A stretch of 64,000 nt of DNA from Styela clava (taxonomy: Eukaryota > Chordata > Ascidiacea > Stolidobranchia > Styelidae): the NCBI RefSeq assembly GCF_964204865.1, contig NC_135262.1, positions 14,508,001-14,572,000 of the forward strand. Reading direction: 5' to 3'. The position numbers and the translations under genes are program-made. Shown here piece by piece: positions 35,539 to 50,500 of this stretch (its first letter is position 1; every line of letters starts with the position of its first letter). The notes beneath the pieces were generated by a model. It worked only from the letters and a program-made list of their open reading frames with translations, was not told the DNA's origin and ran no database searches.

Positions 35539-38500
35539 ATGTTCGTTGATAAATTCCTGATGTTATCTATGAGTATTTTATTGTGTGGATGTGAAGAAAG
35601 AGATGTCAATCACAGTGAGTAACGATCATATTGGACGTTTGTTCATGGAAATTTAAAATGATGCGGTTAGAATAGGATTTGCATATTCAACCCCGGAGAG
35701 AGGAAAGTCGATAAGACGGTCGAAGCTTAATCATATGGCGAACCACGGCCTGTCGTATGGTTACCATTCCATGTCGGTTATGGGATTATGGGACCACCCT
35801 ACGGCGGCGAGGAGTCCAGCAACCCTCTTGTACATAACTATCTTCGCATGGGCTTCGAACCTGCGAACCCACGCAGGGTGATCAGACAGAGGTGCGGTGG
35901 CGAGCGTATTACTAACGCTTAGCATGGGATTTGAACCTGCGAAACCACGCAGGGTGATCAGACAGGGGTGCGGTGGCGAGCATATTACTAACGCTTAGCA
36001 TGATGTGCCACACAGCCGAGCCGGTACATGTTTCTGTGTTTTGTCAATCTTTTTTTTTCTTAATGGTTCCAAATTAACGCAACACTAATGTATACCAATA
36101 TACATGATCTCGTATTGCTGGAATACTTTCAACAAATTAAATATTGTTTATTTTCCTTATCTATATTAGCGTACTAATCGGAAAAACTTTAACCGTCAGG
36201 TCTGAGGCCTACTCGTATGTCTAGCGCGCAAGTAATGTGCGGTGTGAGATGTCAGTAACCTATCTTATACCTCAGGGCAATATTTTGTAAATGTGAGTTT
36301 AATGACAAGATTTTTTCAAATAAAAAACTAGATCATACGCCAATGATATCCTCAAAAGAGACAAATTGGGGGTTAGGGATGCGCTGGTTTTCCAACTGGG
36401 CCCCTGTCAAGCTAATGATAAACGAAGAATAAGCACAATAACCGTAAGCACAATTCCGAATGTTGAAAATCGCAATATCTCATCATCACAAACATTAATT
36501 TAAAAGCATTTTAAATGTTTCATCGGTAGGATTGAATTAAAATTGTGACAAGAAGAATATTTAATTAAGTGAGATATGTTTCAATCATATATATTATGGC
36601 GACTCCCCTCGCTTGTTTTTCAGCCACTTCGTATATTGTCTATTTTGCAATGACATCTTGATCACTTATTGTAGTTTTATGGAAACGTAACGGAATGCTG
36701 AGTTATTTGGATTCACCACTCTCCAATTTCGAAGAAAGATATTTTGCTTGCTCATCTTCTGGTCATGCTTTGGATAAACACCATTGAGATTTATATTATT
36801 GCACAAGCCAAACCACCAGCCCCCTCGCTGTATTTGTACGCAGGTGTCAGTTCGTTTAGGATCAGTGTTATGGTCGTGCGTACTGAACGGCGAGTATAAA
36901 CTGTATCGCATGTGATTTCCCAATCCAGTGGTTCCCAAATACCTACCTAAATTGCTAATTCTGAAATCAAACTCTTCTGTCAGTATATTAAAAGAATCGT
37001 GTTCCATAAAACTTCTTCTGCCCTCCCTGTCTTCAATATCTATTCGAAGTTTGAGGTTTGTAATACCTTGTTGCCCAATTGCCTTCTGTTGGACTATATT
37101 GTGTAGATTTCGAAGACCAACCCAATGTTCTTCATTTGGAAATCCGAAGCCTTGCAGATAGTCGCTCCATCCTCGGTCGAAATTGACTTCTCCATTTACT
37201 CTCTTCTGTATAGTCATCCATCCTGTCTTACCAGAAAATGCTCCAATTGTTTCCATGTCACAGTAAATGGGTATGGAGTAGAGGCCGTGAAATATGTGTA
37301 TCATGTAGACTCCGCTCTGGGTATTTCCTTTTGCGTAAACTTCTTCACAATCTGTAAAACAAAAGTGAGAATATATGCCACAAATTAGGCCTGGTTAATC
37401 GGTTAACCAATTTTAAACGGTTAACGGTTACGATTCATTTTGACCGTCAACTGACATCTCAGGTACAAATCACTTTTATACTGTATAATTTCTACAAAAA
37501 TGATTAGTTCATCGCAAATTCATCTCACGTGGCGTTCAATTCAAGAGAATATCACTAACTGTATAGGTTAGCACCAAAACTGTAGTAAATATTTGAAGTA
37601 TGATAATAAAGTCAAATTCTTTTTTAATACGTCGTGATTTGTATTAATGAAAGTAATTGGGTCGCGAGTTAAAAAAAAAGGAATTCGATTTTTCAAAAGT
37701 ACGCCGCAAATCCCTTGTAGTTGAGCGATCATGAAACTATCTCGATCTGTGAATACTTTTGAGCGATGCCAGGATAAGATCACGCGAAATTGCTTTGAAA
37801 GCATTGGGACGTAGCAAGCTTAAAAATTATACCTATTTACGTCAAAAGTCACGCTGCGGTTAATCGGTTAATATAGCCCGTTTAACGGTTAAAGTGTTTT
37901 CTCTGAAATTCCCAGCCCTAAATATTTCATATAATATCGGTCAGTACAAACGGTACCTCATTTATTTTACATCAGTTTTCTATTTCATCTCTAATGAAGC
38001 TTGTGATATCGGAATTTGCAGTATATAAGGTTAAGGATATTTTCCAAATTGACACGGAATACCAAATTTCGACCCCCTACTCCGGGGAGTTTGAAAATAC
38101 GCCTCCGATTCCAGTGAAATCATATACTGAACTACGGACCACAGACCTGACACTGTGTCGAGGTTTTCATGACTTCTTCTCCCATATCGCGAGTCGAGAG
38201 AGTTTTGAACACAGAAAATTGAGTTCACGTTTTCCCCAGGGCAGACACCATAACCAACGGCCAGTCATAACACTAAGTTTGAAATTTTTGATAATAAATC
38301 ACATCATCTATAGAAAATTATTTATTTCTTGGCATTCAAGCAAGTATTTGACCTTGCCCTGATTGTTTACTCTATTTAAAGCAAATGTTGAGATCTATTT
38401 GTTTTATAACGTTTTCGGAGTTTCCTTTCGAAGGTATAATATAAACTGGACGCGGATTCGAAATGCTTCAATAATATACCAACTATTCGATAATTACACT

Positions 38501-41500
38501 TTATAAAATATTTTGACATTGCCACATTTTTCTTTTCATTTATAGTGCCTATTGATTAAGTTAACTTACGACTGATATATTGAAAGCCATTAAACCCCTA
38601 TTTTTTAGAAATTATTTATACTGGTATCTATAAACTCACCATGAAATATGTTTAGTTTCAGTTGAGGGAGTGGCATTGATATGTTGCAGTTCCTCTGATT
38701 TGTTACATGTTGACTCCCTGTCTTTTTTAATTCAATATAACGCTGCAGGACCATTTTCAACTGGTCTTTTAGAATCTTAATAGGCGAATCCAATGAGTAG
38801 TTGCATTTTGTAAAACGTGGTTGTAGCCAGAATACTCCAATCAGCAATTGTACCGTTAATATGGAAAGACGAACCATTTTCTACGAAATAATTATGTACT
38901 CTTTTAATTCAGAAATCAACATTTCATCGGGGAAAGGACATATTCACTCTCCCAATTACCCTGGATGCTCTAGTGAAAAATCAATATCATGGATATTTAA
39001 CGCAACGATTGATCACCCCATTGTGGTAGAATTCATGGATTTTGATATATCTTCGTAAGCATAACATATTTACCTAAACCTTCTCTAGGTAACAGTATGA
39101 CAAATATATTTAAAAACACAGGAAATATCCCCCTTCCTTAACTGAGCTACCGGCTCAAATTGAATTAATACGGCTAGCGGGTGTTGCACATTTTTGCCAC
39201 AGTTTACTGAAGTGTCACTTTTCGTAAATTGTACTGGATCCTCCTACCAGGTAAAATATTTGCAAAAAAACGTGGAAAAGCGTGTACATTTTATAATTCA
39301 TTGTATGGTATAATGATGACAAAGGTTTGTCTTTTTGAAAAACCTACACCCACCACTGGTGAAACTGGTGATTTTCAGAAGTTTGTCGAAATTTACTGGA
39401 ATTTTTTTTAATATCGATTGCCTACAGCAATTGTCCAATGTTCAAGAGAAGAATGAGTATGACAGTGTTTGCCATTATAGTTATAGTCCGACAGTGATAT
39501 AGTGAATTCGACCGGCCTATAGGAGTAAAGCAAGTTAATTACTCAATACAGATGCACTAAAGCTCGTTTAACTGTAGAAGCTCGTGGAAAGCGAAAAACC
39601 GAGTTTTGCGAAAAAACAATGCCTTCAATTCTACATTCGACGACTGAGATTTCTTTGAACTATGATAGCAAAAAAAGTGATTGTGGACGTGGCATCGCAT
39701 TCACGTATATCTTTCCCAGTAAGTTATCCCTATTACTTTATTCTCTATTACCGAACATGTATATCATATCAAATTTATCTCTTGACTAACCCAAGGCTAT
39801 CTATCACAAAAAATACTATGCAGATTTATGGGTTGCATGAAATTGAAGCTCTTTTTCTTAGCCTTCATTGTGTATTTTGTTGAACATATCTATGCATTTA
39901 TCGAAATGATTTTCAGGAATTTTGGTAGAAATCAAAAGTGTTGGTGTGGTTGGTGAAGGTGTTCCAATCAGGATTGACATTCCAGATCTACCTGATGAAA
40001 TTTCAAATGAATGTCAGATTAGTTTTGGTACAGAATCAAAATATTTTCAAATGTTCCAATCTGGACATAGTTTCAATTGGACTTTCAATACTGCGGGCGA
40101 AATGCGAAGTACAATTGAATGCAGCCTGATTGTAACATCTGACGGAAGCGATGTGGGAATGATCAATAAAGACGTGTATATTGCGATTCAAGATAATTTA
40201 ACCTACATAGATTTCCGCCGAGTTTTTGACCAACTGAGTCAATCTCTTTCTTTTCAATTTGGGCAAAAGATAAACGTCACTTTAACACTGCCATTTACTT
40301 ATCCTTTCACATACCGCTTAATATTCGTTAGCATTCAACAGTCGACCAGCGACGGAAAAATTAACTACACTAACGATATGATGATTTTTCGAACGAACCT
40401 CACCTTATTTTTACTTGTCTCAAGTCGTGTTCAAATCACTCTAGGACCAGGTGCACATATAGCTATCCTTCTACTCGAGAACGATGTTACAACAGCAAAC
40501 CATACTTTTAATATATTACTTTGTGAAAAACTAAAAAACTTAAACATCGAACCAATCCGATACATTGACCTTGAACCAGCGCCATTTTCTATTACAATTC
40601 AAATAGCTGAAGGGAGTCCTGCATTCATTGGAGCTAATATAAGAAATAAACAAGATAACAGAAATGTAGCGACCACGAACGCATTTTGCAGCAATCCTCA
40701 AGAATGTAAGGAAGTTGTTTTAGAAATGTCGGTTCCGTTCGAAGGGGTGTTTGATATTTTCGTAAAAGCGAATAACAGTTTGGGGGAAGTGACGTCAAAG
40801 GTTGGACCTGTTGAAAGTTTTCCTCTGGTACACAGAGTATATGTGACGTCAACACTCCCGATTTTCACCACAAATGATGCTATGGTATTTGTGTTTTATG
40901 AACTTACTAGCAGTGGCACATTTGAAATACAAGTTTCAGTAAATGACAACGTAATCGCAAAAAAGGAAGTGTCGTACCATATTACTCTCAAAATGATCGA
41001 GAGCGAATTGCCGAAATTAAGAATTCCATTCGATCCCGCTAAATATAAAGTATACAACACATCATATCTTTTTACCAAGCCTGGACCATACAATATAACT
41101 GCCAAAGTAACAACTGAAAACCATAAACAAAGTTTGAGCGATGAAGTATCAGTTATTGTAATGAGCGCAGTCGCGACTGTGTGCTTGACGAAAGTAAAGA
41201 TTCAAGATGGTAGTGCTGGATCATTTATGAGATCAAGTTTGCAAGCGAAATCCCCGATTATATTGAGCACTGATGTTCACATCGAGTGTGAAATTCCTGG
41301 TAAAGATGAGATAAGATATAAGTGGAAGATATATAAAGTGAGTTTATTCGTGGTTATAGTATATTGACTTTTTTGGAAGCAATATATTAGCATCTGCTGA
41401 TCTAGTACGGCTTATGTCAGTATGTGAAATAAAATATTAGTTATTATTTAATTATTAATAAAATATTATGTTCATTGCAACTTGCCTATCCGAACGTATT

Positions 41501-44500
41501 TCTCTTTAGTTAGTTTCTTATACGTTTATATCTGTTGCAACAATTCAAATGCAGTTGGGAATTAATCAAGAAAGGTTTGACATTAACAGCAATACTGAAT
41601 GTTTTATGAAACTTTTTATGAATCGCTTCGATCTCAACCTTAAATTGTATTAAATAGGAAATCATAATGTATGCCTGCTCAGAAGTTTTGTCCACTTTTT
41701 TTAAACCTGAGTGCAATGTCTTGCAGCCTTTCCTGTATTTTTGTTATAGGTCGATACCATGACAACAAAACCAGAAAATGAAATCCACTACAAACAATTA
41801 GTGACAGAGACAAATGAAATTCATATCAAACCATGGATGATTGATCCTGGTCTTTATATTATTCAAGTTATTGTTACTCAAGTTGGCAACAGTGGAATTC
41901 TTATTCAACAAGTTGAAGATTTTACATCAATTAAAATACCAAGAATGGAATTAAATGCACAAATATGTGGGGGAACACTAAGAGAAATAGGTATGGAAAC
42001 ATTGATTTTTTTTGTAATGCTATTTGTCACTGAATGAATTCTACTAAGATTTGAATCATATTCCTAACAATGAAGTCAGCATGTTATGTGGAATTTTTTT
42101 TTACACGGACTAAACATATTTTGTGCTTCATTCCGTATTCTATTGATAATCAATCTTATTTCATATTTTCTAGGTCACAACACATCTCAAATATCATTTG
42201 ATGGATCTTGCTCATTGAATCCACATATTCAAGATCAACAATATGACTGGTTTTGTTCTTTGAATATTGAAGATTTACCTGTTGATAAACATATTGGAAT
42301 GTTTCAACATAAGGGATCATGTTTTGGTTGGAATCCATCATTTGTAGGAAATCAATCAAAAGTTGAAATTAATGTTGATGAAACTAAAATAAAAGATAAA
42401 TTTTACATCAGATTATTTGTTAGTTTATCTGGTTATGAAGATGTTTTTACTGATCAAGAAGTTTTCATTCTATCACATCCTGCTCCAAGTTTAAATATTT
42501 TGTGAGTATTGTTGATATATATGATTTATAGCTGTGAGTTTTTTTATTTCATTTTTCTACCTAAATATCTTATTACAGATGTTGGGTAAATTGTGGAAAA
42601 TCATTAAAACCTCAAGAACCTTTCATTCTACAAATTCAATGTGATTCATGTGTGAGCTACGAATGGAAAACAATATTTGGAAAGTTGAGTGATTGTGATT
42701 CAAGAGAGTTTTGTAAAATTGAATCTGCTGTATTGGAAAAAATCAATTCAACAAAAGATATTTACATCACTGCTACAGGTTTGTAGTTGAACCAAGGTTT
42801 CATATCACTCTGAGGAACTATCCTGTCTATATTTCTATCAACAATTTTTTTTCTACTAGCTATCTTTAATTCTCTGTTTAGTTGTTTTTATTGTTTATGA
42901 GATAAAGCAGACTAAATCTCTAATGTTCAAATACTGTATGCCAAACATTTTCAAAAATAATTAGGCTATGAATTAATACTTTGGTATAATATTATAATTT
43001 TTTTGCATATTACCAACATTTACTTTTACAGGTGTGGATGATATTGACCAAAATGCTTCCATCACTATCAAAACTTACATTATTCAACCTCCATCTGCAA
43101 TGCAATGTTCATATCAACCTGAATCTGGTTTTGGATTCATCACAAGATTCAATTTAACTTGCATAACTTATGAAAGACTCATATTCAAGTTTTCATTGAT
43201 TGATGAAGGTTGGTTTTCAAATAACATTTAAAAGATAGTTCCCATAACCTTTTTATCTAATGTCACCCTGCTATGTTGCTCATAAATATATATGTATAGT
43301 TTTTATGTACCGGTAATAGGAATTTCAATTGTTCGAAAGAATATGATGCCAATAATTTGTTTTATTCCACATTTCTATTTTATGATGTCATGAGTCTTTG
43401 ACAAATATGTGGTGGTTGCTGTTCAGTCCACACCCTTAGAAGATCAATCACACCTTATCTTCTATCACCCTTAGAAGATCAATCACAAACATTTTGTGAT
43501 AAAATATCAGTGATATGTTGTATTACATGTTCTTTTCTTAAAATGCAAATGCAATTTCAGATTTATTAGGTTAATGCATCACAACATCCACACACTTTGG
43601 ATCTTTTCTCGTTTTAGCAATCTCGAGAGAAAAAAAAAGTAGAGTCAAATTTTTATTCATTGTTTTTATGGATCAAAGTATTTTACAGATTCCAAATCTC
43701 TTCTACAATATGGTTATGAAACTGAAGTCACAGATTTAATTCTTCCACCTGGTTACATCCAAATACAGGCAGAAACATGTAATTCTGCTGGTTCGTGTTC
43801 ACACAATATATTTCCAATACAAGTACAAGAAAGTAAAGATCCAGCAATAACTGAGAATTGGCAACAAGAACTTGAGAATGCAATAAAATCCAAAAATTCA
43901 CAAAAAGTAGCTCAATATGCTTCATCGTTGTCGAAAAATCCTGATTTTTCTATGAACTTGGTAAGTTGGATTAAGAGCACATGGAAATAGTGCCTATGTA
44001 ATAGATTTCAGTCTCTGAATTATGTGAAATGTTTAGGCCAGTGGGGTCCAAACCCAGGCCCGCGGGCCACATGTGGCCCGATGCTTCATTATCTGTGGTC
44101 CGCGTCACATTCGGAGAGTAATCGATAAATCGCATTTCGTGTTGTTTCGTAATCAAATTTATCAGAAAAATCTTTTGACATATTGTTTCATCACTAATGT
44201 CACTGAATTGACTAGTGTTATGGCTGGCTGAGGCAAATAGCGAAGTTGAATGATGTGCTTGGCAGTCTAAATTATTATCTGGCTTTCTATCTTTTTTGTC
44301 GGAAATATATGCTAACAATAAAGGCATCATAGAAAACTAAAAATCAAATGTGGATTCTATTACCCTGAGATAACTATGCCTGATAACTATGTGTTTGCAC
44401 AATAGAAGTGTTTATTTTGTATTGCACTGTTTACCTATTATTGGCACTATTGTGGCCCACGAACAATGAAAAAATAAATTTGTGGCCCGCGGAGCCGACA

Positions 44501-47500
44501 ACCTTGGACCACCCTGGTTCAGGCATATTCAATTCTTTGCATATGTTCACTTTATCGATGAAGAGTTTTAGTAAGGATATGAGGATAAAAAATTTAACTC
44601 AATGTCCTTTTTGATGAATCATATTATTTATGTTTTAGAGAAACAAAATGTTGAACTTTGCATTGGATTCCATACTTATATCAACTGAATCAGTGAAGCA
44701 AACTTCCGATGTTCTGCAAGTTGCAACAGAGGATTATTTCAAGAGCTTGGATAAAACTATTCAGGTAAATCTAAACAAAGTCTTATTGATGAAATACTAC
44801 TAGTGTAGCCTTGTACTGTACTACAAATTTTCAAAGGCAGTATACATAATATTTGCACGGCTTATCATTTAACTTTAACAACTACTCGAAATATTTTAGT
44901 TTTATTTTTAATTTATTTTTTATTTGAATTTTGTAATGCTTTCAGTGTTGATATAGTTTTTCTATTTTCATATTTTTTTTAGGGAAACCTCATAAACAAA
45001 CTATCTGATGTATCTACCTGGATACATAATGATATTGATTCATCAATCGATTCTATTTCATCAGTCGTTAGAAAATCATTAATTGTTTCATCAAATATTA
45101 TGGAAGGAATGAGTGAAACTCAGGTGAGATCCAAGAGATCCAAAAAGTTATTCATTGGAATATCAAATTTTGTTGTGGTAATCATTTTTTCGCTTTAAAC
45201 GAGTTCCCGACTCCCTCATTATCCCATTTACCGGTAATATAAATTGTATTTAGTTTTCTTTATTGAGAGATAATCGAAACATGGCTCTATTTCTATATTC
45301 CAGGTTACTACAACATCCAACCATCGAACTCTCACAACAATAGTTGATGATTTAAGTCGTGAAATGCTTGAAGCAATTCTACCTGGAGATGAAATAATGA
45401 AAATTAAAACAAGATCTGTGGATACTAGTATTAAGCGATATAAGCATAGTGAAAGTGAGTTCTTCATTTTTTACTTTAATTTTTTTTTTTGGTATTTTCG
45501 CAGAAAATATATAGTTTAGCAATTTTCACATTACTGTAATGTATTATATATATATTTTTATATCAACTGTGCATTTCAAAATAATATGTCTATTTTAATA
45601 CAATAGATTTGACCTTGACTGATGATGAAGTACAAATCAAAGTCGAAGATTCGATGGGGACACAAGATGATGATACCGAATTCTTAAATTTACAGGTAAG
45701 AAGATAATGTTTAAAATTTAGATGGTTGTCTATAATGGCTTATGATAGATAATCAATTTAGTCTCATTCAATTCATTTGTTAGGTTTTCAGATTCAACTC
45801 TTCAAACACAAAATTTAACACAAAATCAAACAAAGCAGATGAAGTAGTTGGAATAACTTTGTCGAAATCTCACAAAATTCCAGGAAAAATAAAATCAGAA
45901 ACAAAAACATTTTCCTTGTCAAAACCAATAAAATATGGTTTGTTGAATCATCAACCTGAACCTGAATATTTTAATTTAAAATTAAACGAAACGAAACCAG
46001 GTTTATGGAGCGGATTTTTACCAATTGTTGTGGAAGGATCTCATGAAAATGTTGCTTTAAAAATAAGAATAATTACAAATGATATTTTGGAAATGGAAAA
46101 AGTGAAGTTGACCTTACAAGAAAGTAACATCCTGGAAATGGATCGGTTCAAACTTAATGAAATTGTCAATGGAACAGGTATAAATAAACAAATTTTTTTT
46201 TTCAAGTTTTGTCTACTTCAAATGTTAAAAGTTTCTTTGCCTGTGCAAGTACAAGAAATTTTTCTGAAGTAACACTTTTAAATGATTAGTGGCAATTGAC
46301 CCTTTTGAAAATCAGGTTAAGGCATTCAAGGCAAAAGTATTTGTAATTCTTCAAATTTTCTTTACATTGTGAAGATTAATACTATTATATATTTATTGTA
46401 TATTGTTGAGTATTTTTGCTTTACAGAATTTGCGTCTGAAGGTGGATTTACTTGGACGATACCTATCCTGAAAGGTCACTCAATTTTTAATTTAACAGTA
46501 GAGACTCAATCTATTCATGCAGTGACTTTGAAAATATTGACATATGCCACCAAGTGTTCATTCTGGGATGACATGATTAATGATTGGAATAGTGATGGTT
46601 GTAAGGTTTGTTATTAAAGACAATTTTGTACATTAGTTATAAATTTACATTAGTTATAAATTTACATTAGTTATAAATTTACCTATTCTCAGGCCACTCT
46701 GACTTCAACACTTGACAAATGGACATGGTGTGAATGTGATCCACAAACATTTTCAAGAACAAGAAAAATTTCTTCACCAAATTTATTTTCATCAAGATTG
46801 ATTGTTTATCCAAATAAAATTGATTTCACAAAAGTAAGTTGGACTGAATCATTCTTTTTTTTTAATTATTCTCTTGAACTAGATTCACTCATTCAATGAA
46901 TCGCTTGAAGCAGGAGTAGATCCAGGAATTTTTGTTTCTACAGGTTTTTCTCTTTTTAATTTACACAAATTTGCCTGTTAATGGTATGACATCAGATGTT
47001 TATTTAGACCAAGAATGATACAGTCTTCTATGCAAACATATTCTTAGACATAAATCCATACTTAGTATATTGAAATTAATCTGTTATTCAGGTATCTTGG
47101 AATTTATGGGAGGAATTTTATGACAATCCAATCATATTTCTAACAGTATTTGGAATGTATTTAGTATTTGGATCGGCTTTGTTCTGGGCAAGATGGAAGG
47201 ATAAAAATGATATCGAATTCGTGAGTATATCATTTTACTTCTGTATTTCTGTGCCTAATCATACTCAAAAAAGTAAAATTGTACCAATTGTAGACTCTGG
47301 TTTTGGGTTATTGTTACGTATTTTCAAAGGAATCAATCTATGTGATCATATACTTGTCCCATGTCTGTTATTTCTGGTTATGTTTAAACAGCATTCTTAC
47401 ATAGAAGTGAGCGACAATCTTCCAAATGAACACTACAGATATTTACTTACAATATTTACTGGTAATCGTCGTAGATCTGGACCTTCATCTACTGTTGTTG

Positions 47501-50500
47501 TTAAAATTAATGGATCAAATAATAAAAGTGTTGTTCATATATTACAGGTAGGTAAGTGATATTTTTATGATAAAAAAAAGAGGAAATCAGTATAAAACAT
47601 TGGTAATTACCGTAGATTAAATTAATAAAGTCTATATAGAGTTTTGTTTTTCAAATTCTGCTAAACATGCTACTTTGTTCATTATTGGGGAGTTGCATGT
47701 GTGTTCATGACATTTCGGAAATTTTTGTTTGGTTCCAGTTTCCCAAGTAAAGAGAGCAATAATCATCATATTTAAATATTTGTGGTTTTGTTATCAGTGA
47801 ATATTACTATGTTTGTTCACATTCACACGGTTTTTCATTGTAACCAATAAATTGTAATACTCATTATTCTTCTAGAAATGTGAAGAAGAAAGAATTTTAT
47901 TACAAGGAAGTGTTATCACATTTCTTATTACAACACCTGGGTGTCTTGGTGATGTTACTACTGTTAGATTATGGCATGGTAATGAAGGTACAAGTCCTGA
48001 ATGGTAGGATATTTTTAATATTGACGAGTGTCTGAAAAATTATTCATTCAATTGTATAGCACTTGTACTACGGGAAAATGAAATCATGTGTGATGGAATA
48101 GATATTTAGGCCAAGTAAAACAGACTAGACATGTTCTGAATTGTATTTCATTTACATTTTCCTTTCTTATCTGGGTTTAATCAAATTAGCTATCATAATT
48201 ACCAGATACCACATATTCACATAAATAAGTTTTTCAAAACATTCCGTTTAGGTATCACACTTTTAGAAAATTAATAAACTTCTAAATTTATCGGTAAATA
48301 TGATCTTTGTGATATAGAGTTGGTTCCAATTGACACCATCGCACTACAAGCAAGACACCACCGTATTAATAGTATGTAAAACTCGGACATATACTTATGC
48401 CTTTCAGGTACATTGATCGTCTTGTTGTTCGAGATTATGAAACAAATGAATGTTGGTTTTTTCTTATAAATACCTGGTTATCAGATTATCATATGGGAGA
48501 ATGTCAGATTGATATTGAAGTTCATGCAGCCACTATCAAACATCTTCATTCATTCAAAAGTTTGTTCACAATTAAAAGTGAAAATTATTTAAAAGACAGG
48601 TTAGTGGAATGTCTTGATGCTGCATTACTATATTGAGTCAATTCATCTGGTCTTCTGTTATTTTTCAGACATCTCTGGTATTCATTATTTGCGATGCGTC
48701 CATGGTCACAACATGACATGTCTCGTACTCAACGTGTTGCTTGTTGTTCAATTCTTGTATTTATGTTAATGTTGACTTCTCTTATGTTTTATGGACTTGA
48801 AGCCTCTCTTAGTATTGATCTGGGATATTATTCATTCAAATGGTCGAATATTGCTATTGGTAAGTGGGTGATTTATATTGGCAGATGTTGATGAATACTA
48901 ACTTAGCTTTTCAGCTCTCACATCTCATCTCATTTTTAGGCTTAGAAAGCAGCATTCTATGTTTTCCTGCAACCTACATTGTATCTGTGATATTCCGACA
49001 ATCGCGACAACATCACCATAGATATAACCATAGTGATACAGTTAACTATGACAACATCACACTCACATCTACATTATCAGACTTCAATTATCAATGTAGA
49101 ATTTCATCTCGAAGGTTCAGTCGTGGGACAATGACATCATCAAGACGTCTTTTGAGACATCGAGAACTTGATAATATGGATTTGAGCGTTCCAAGATTTC
49201 GACATTTGAAATCAAAACGACATACCGGTAACAGTATGACATCACCACATAGAATAAGCTATGAGAAAATATCATCTTCGGATACTAAAACGCAACAATC
49301 ATCTAAAGTGCTAGTTGTTGATGATGCAAGAGAAATTCAACTTACAAATAGTAAAAATTTAAAACAAAAAAGGAGAAAAACAAAACAGCAAATAAAATAT
49401 GATGGAAGGGAACTGCTTTTACCTTCTGCTGGTTTTCATGGGGATGCAGATTTGCAAGAACAAAAAAGGTTAGAAAACTGGGCAAATGCATAGAAAATTC
49501 TGAGTTTAATGCTGCATTCTTTTTCAGGAGGTCTCATCATCGATCAAAAGTTGTTACAGTCATGGATATTGATCCTGATTCTGTTGATTTTAAACCAATC
49601 CCTTGGTTTTGTATTTATTTTGCCTGGATATTGATTACTATTATTATCATTGGATCTTCTGTACTTAGTGTGATGTATGGAATGACTTATGGAAGTCATA
49701 TTTCTAAGCAATGGTAAGTATGTGATACAAACATGTATAAATTGTTCTCTTGTATTCTTAGTTGAAATCATAATATCAATTCTAATTACTTGTTTTACTC
49801 AGGTTGGTATCACTTCTAAGTGGAATAATTCAGAATGTGTTTGTATTGGAACCATTCAAAGCTATATTTCTTGCATATATTATTGTTGTTAATAATCCTA
49901 GACATGATATATCAGACTGGATCCCACCTCTGAGAACTGAAAGTATGAAGTTTGTTCATTTTTTGCAATTCTTCCTTTCAATATTTGTTGCAAATAGAAT
50001 GTCTGTTACCATTTTTAATTGCTGAAACTCTATTATTATTCTAGTTCTTCCACGAAGATACAAAAATCCTCATCATATTTTACAAAAATTAATCAAAGAA
50101 CGAGAAACTGAATCAGCTTACAAATATCCTGATGTTGATAAAGTTAAAAATCAAACTATTGATAAATTAGAAGATAGAGTTTTTAAAAGGCGAATAAAGG
50201 TTGGTGAAATTTTCTTCTTAAAACTTATTTTTGTAATGTATGTATAATTTTGTATAGAGGTAGGAATTGAGGACTGATTATTGAAATCAGAAGACAATTG
50301 GAGTTTTTGAAGTTTGCTCTATTTACATTGTCAAATTTTTTTTTATTGAAATTTCAGTATATTTTCAGGACATATCAGTTCATCTCATTTATCTTGCTAT
50401 TCTGTTGATAATTGCATACGGACTTCATGATAACAAAATCATATATTTCAAGACAGCTGTTAAAAATATGTTTGATGGAAATTCAGTCTTAAGTAAAATG

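Noticed and set aside
37994-38362. A 122-residue + frame inside the ligand intron
   Set aside because: No recognisable motif, no splice context with the receptor exons, and it lies in intronic DNA of both genes.
39203-39250. Alternative middle CUB exon between CAG and GTAAAA
   Set aside because: Its length is a multiple of three and gives an in-frame stop after the preceding exon; the 29-base exon at 39428 fits both phases.
39229-39411. A 60-residue + frame between CUB exons
   Set aside because: It does not match any CUB segment and cannot be joined in phase to its neighbours.
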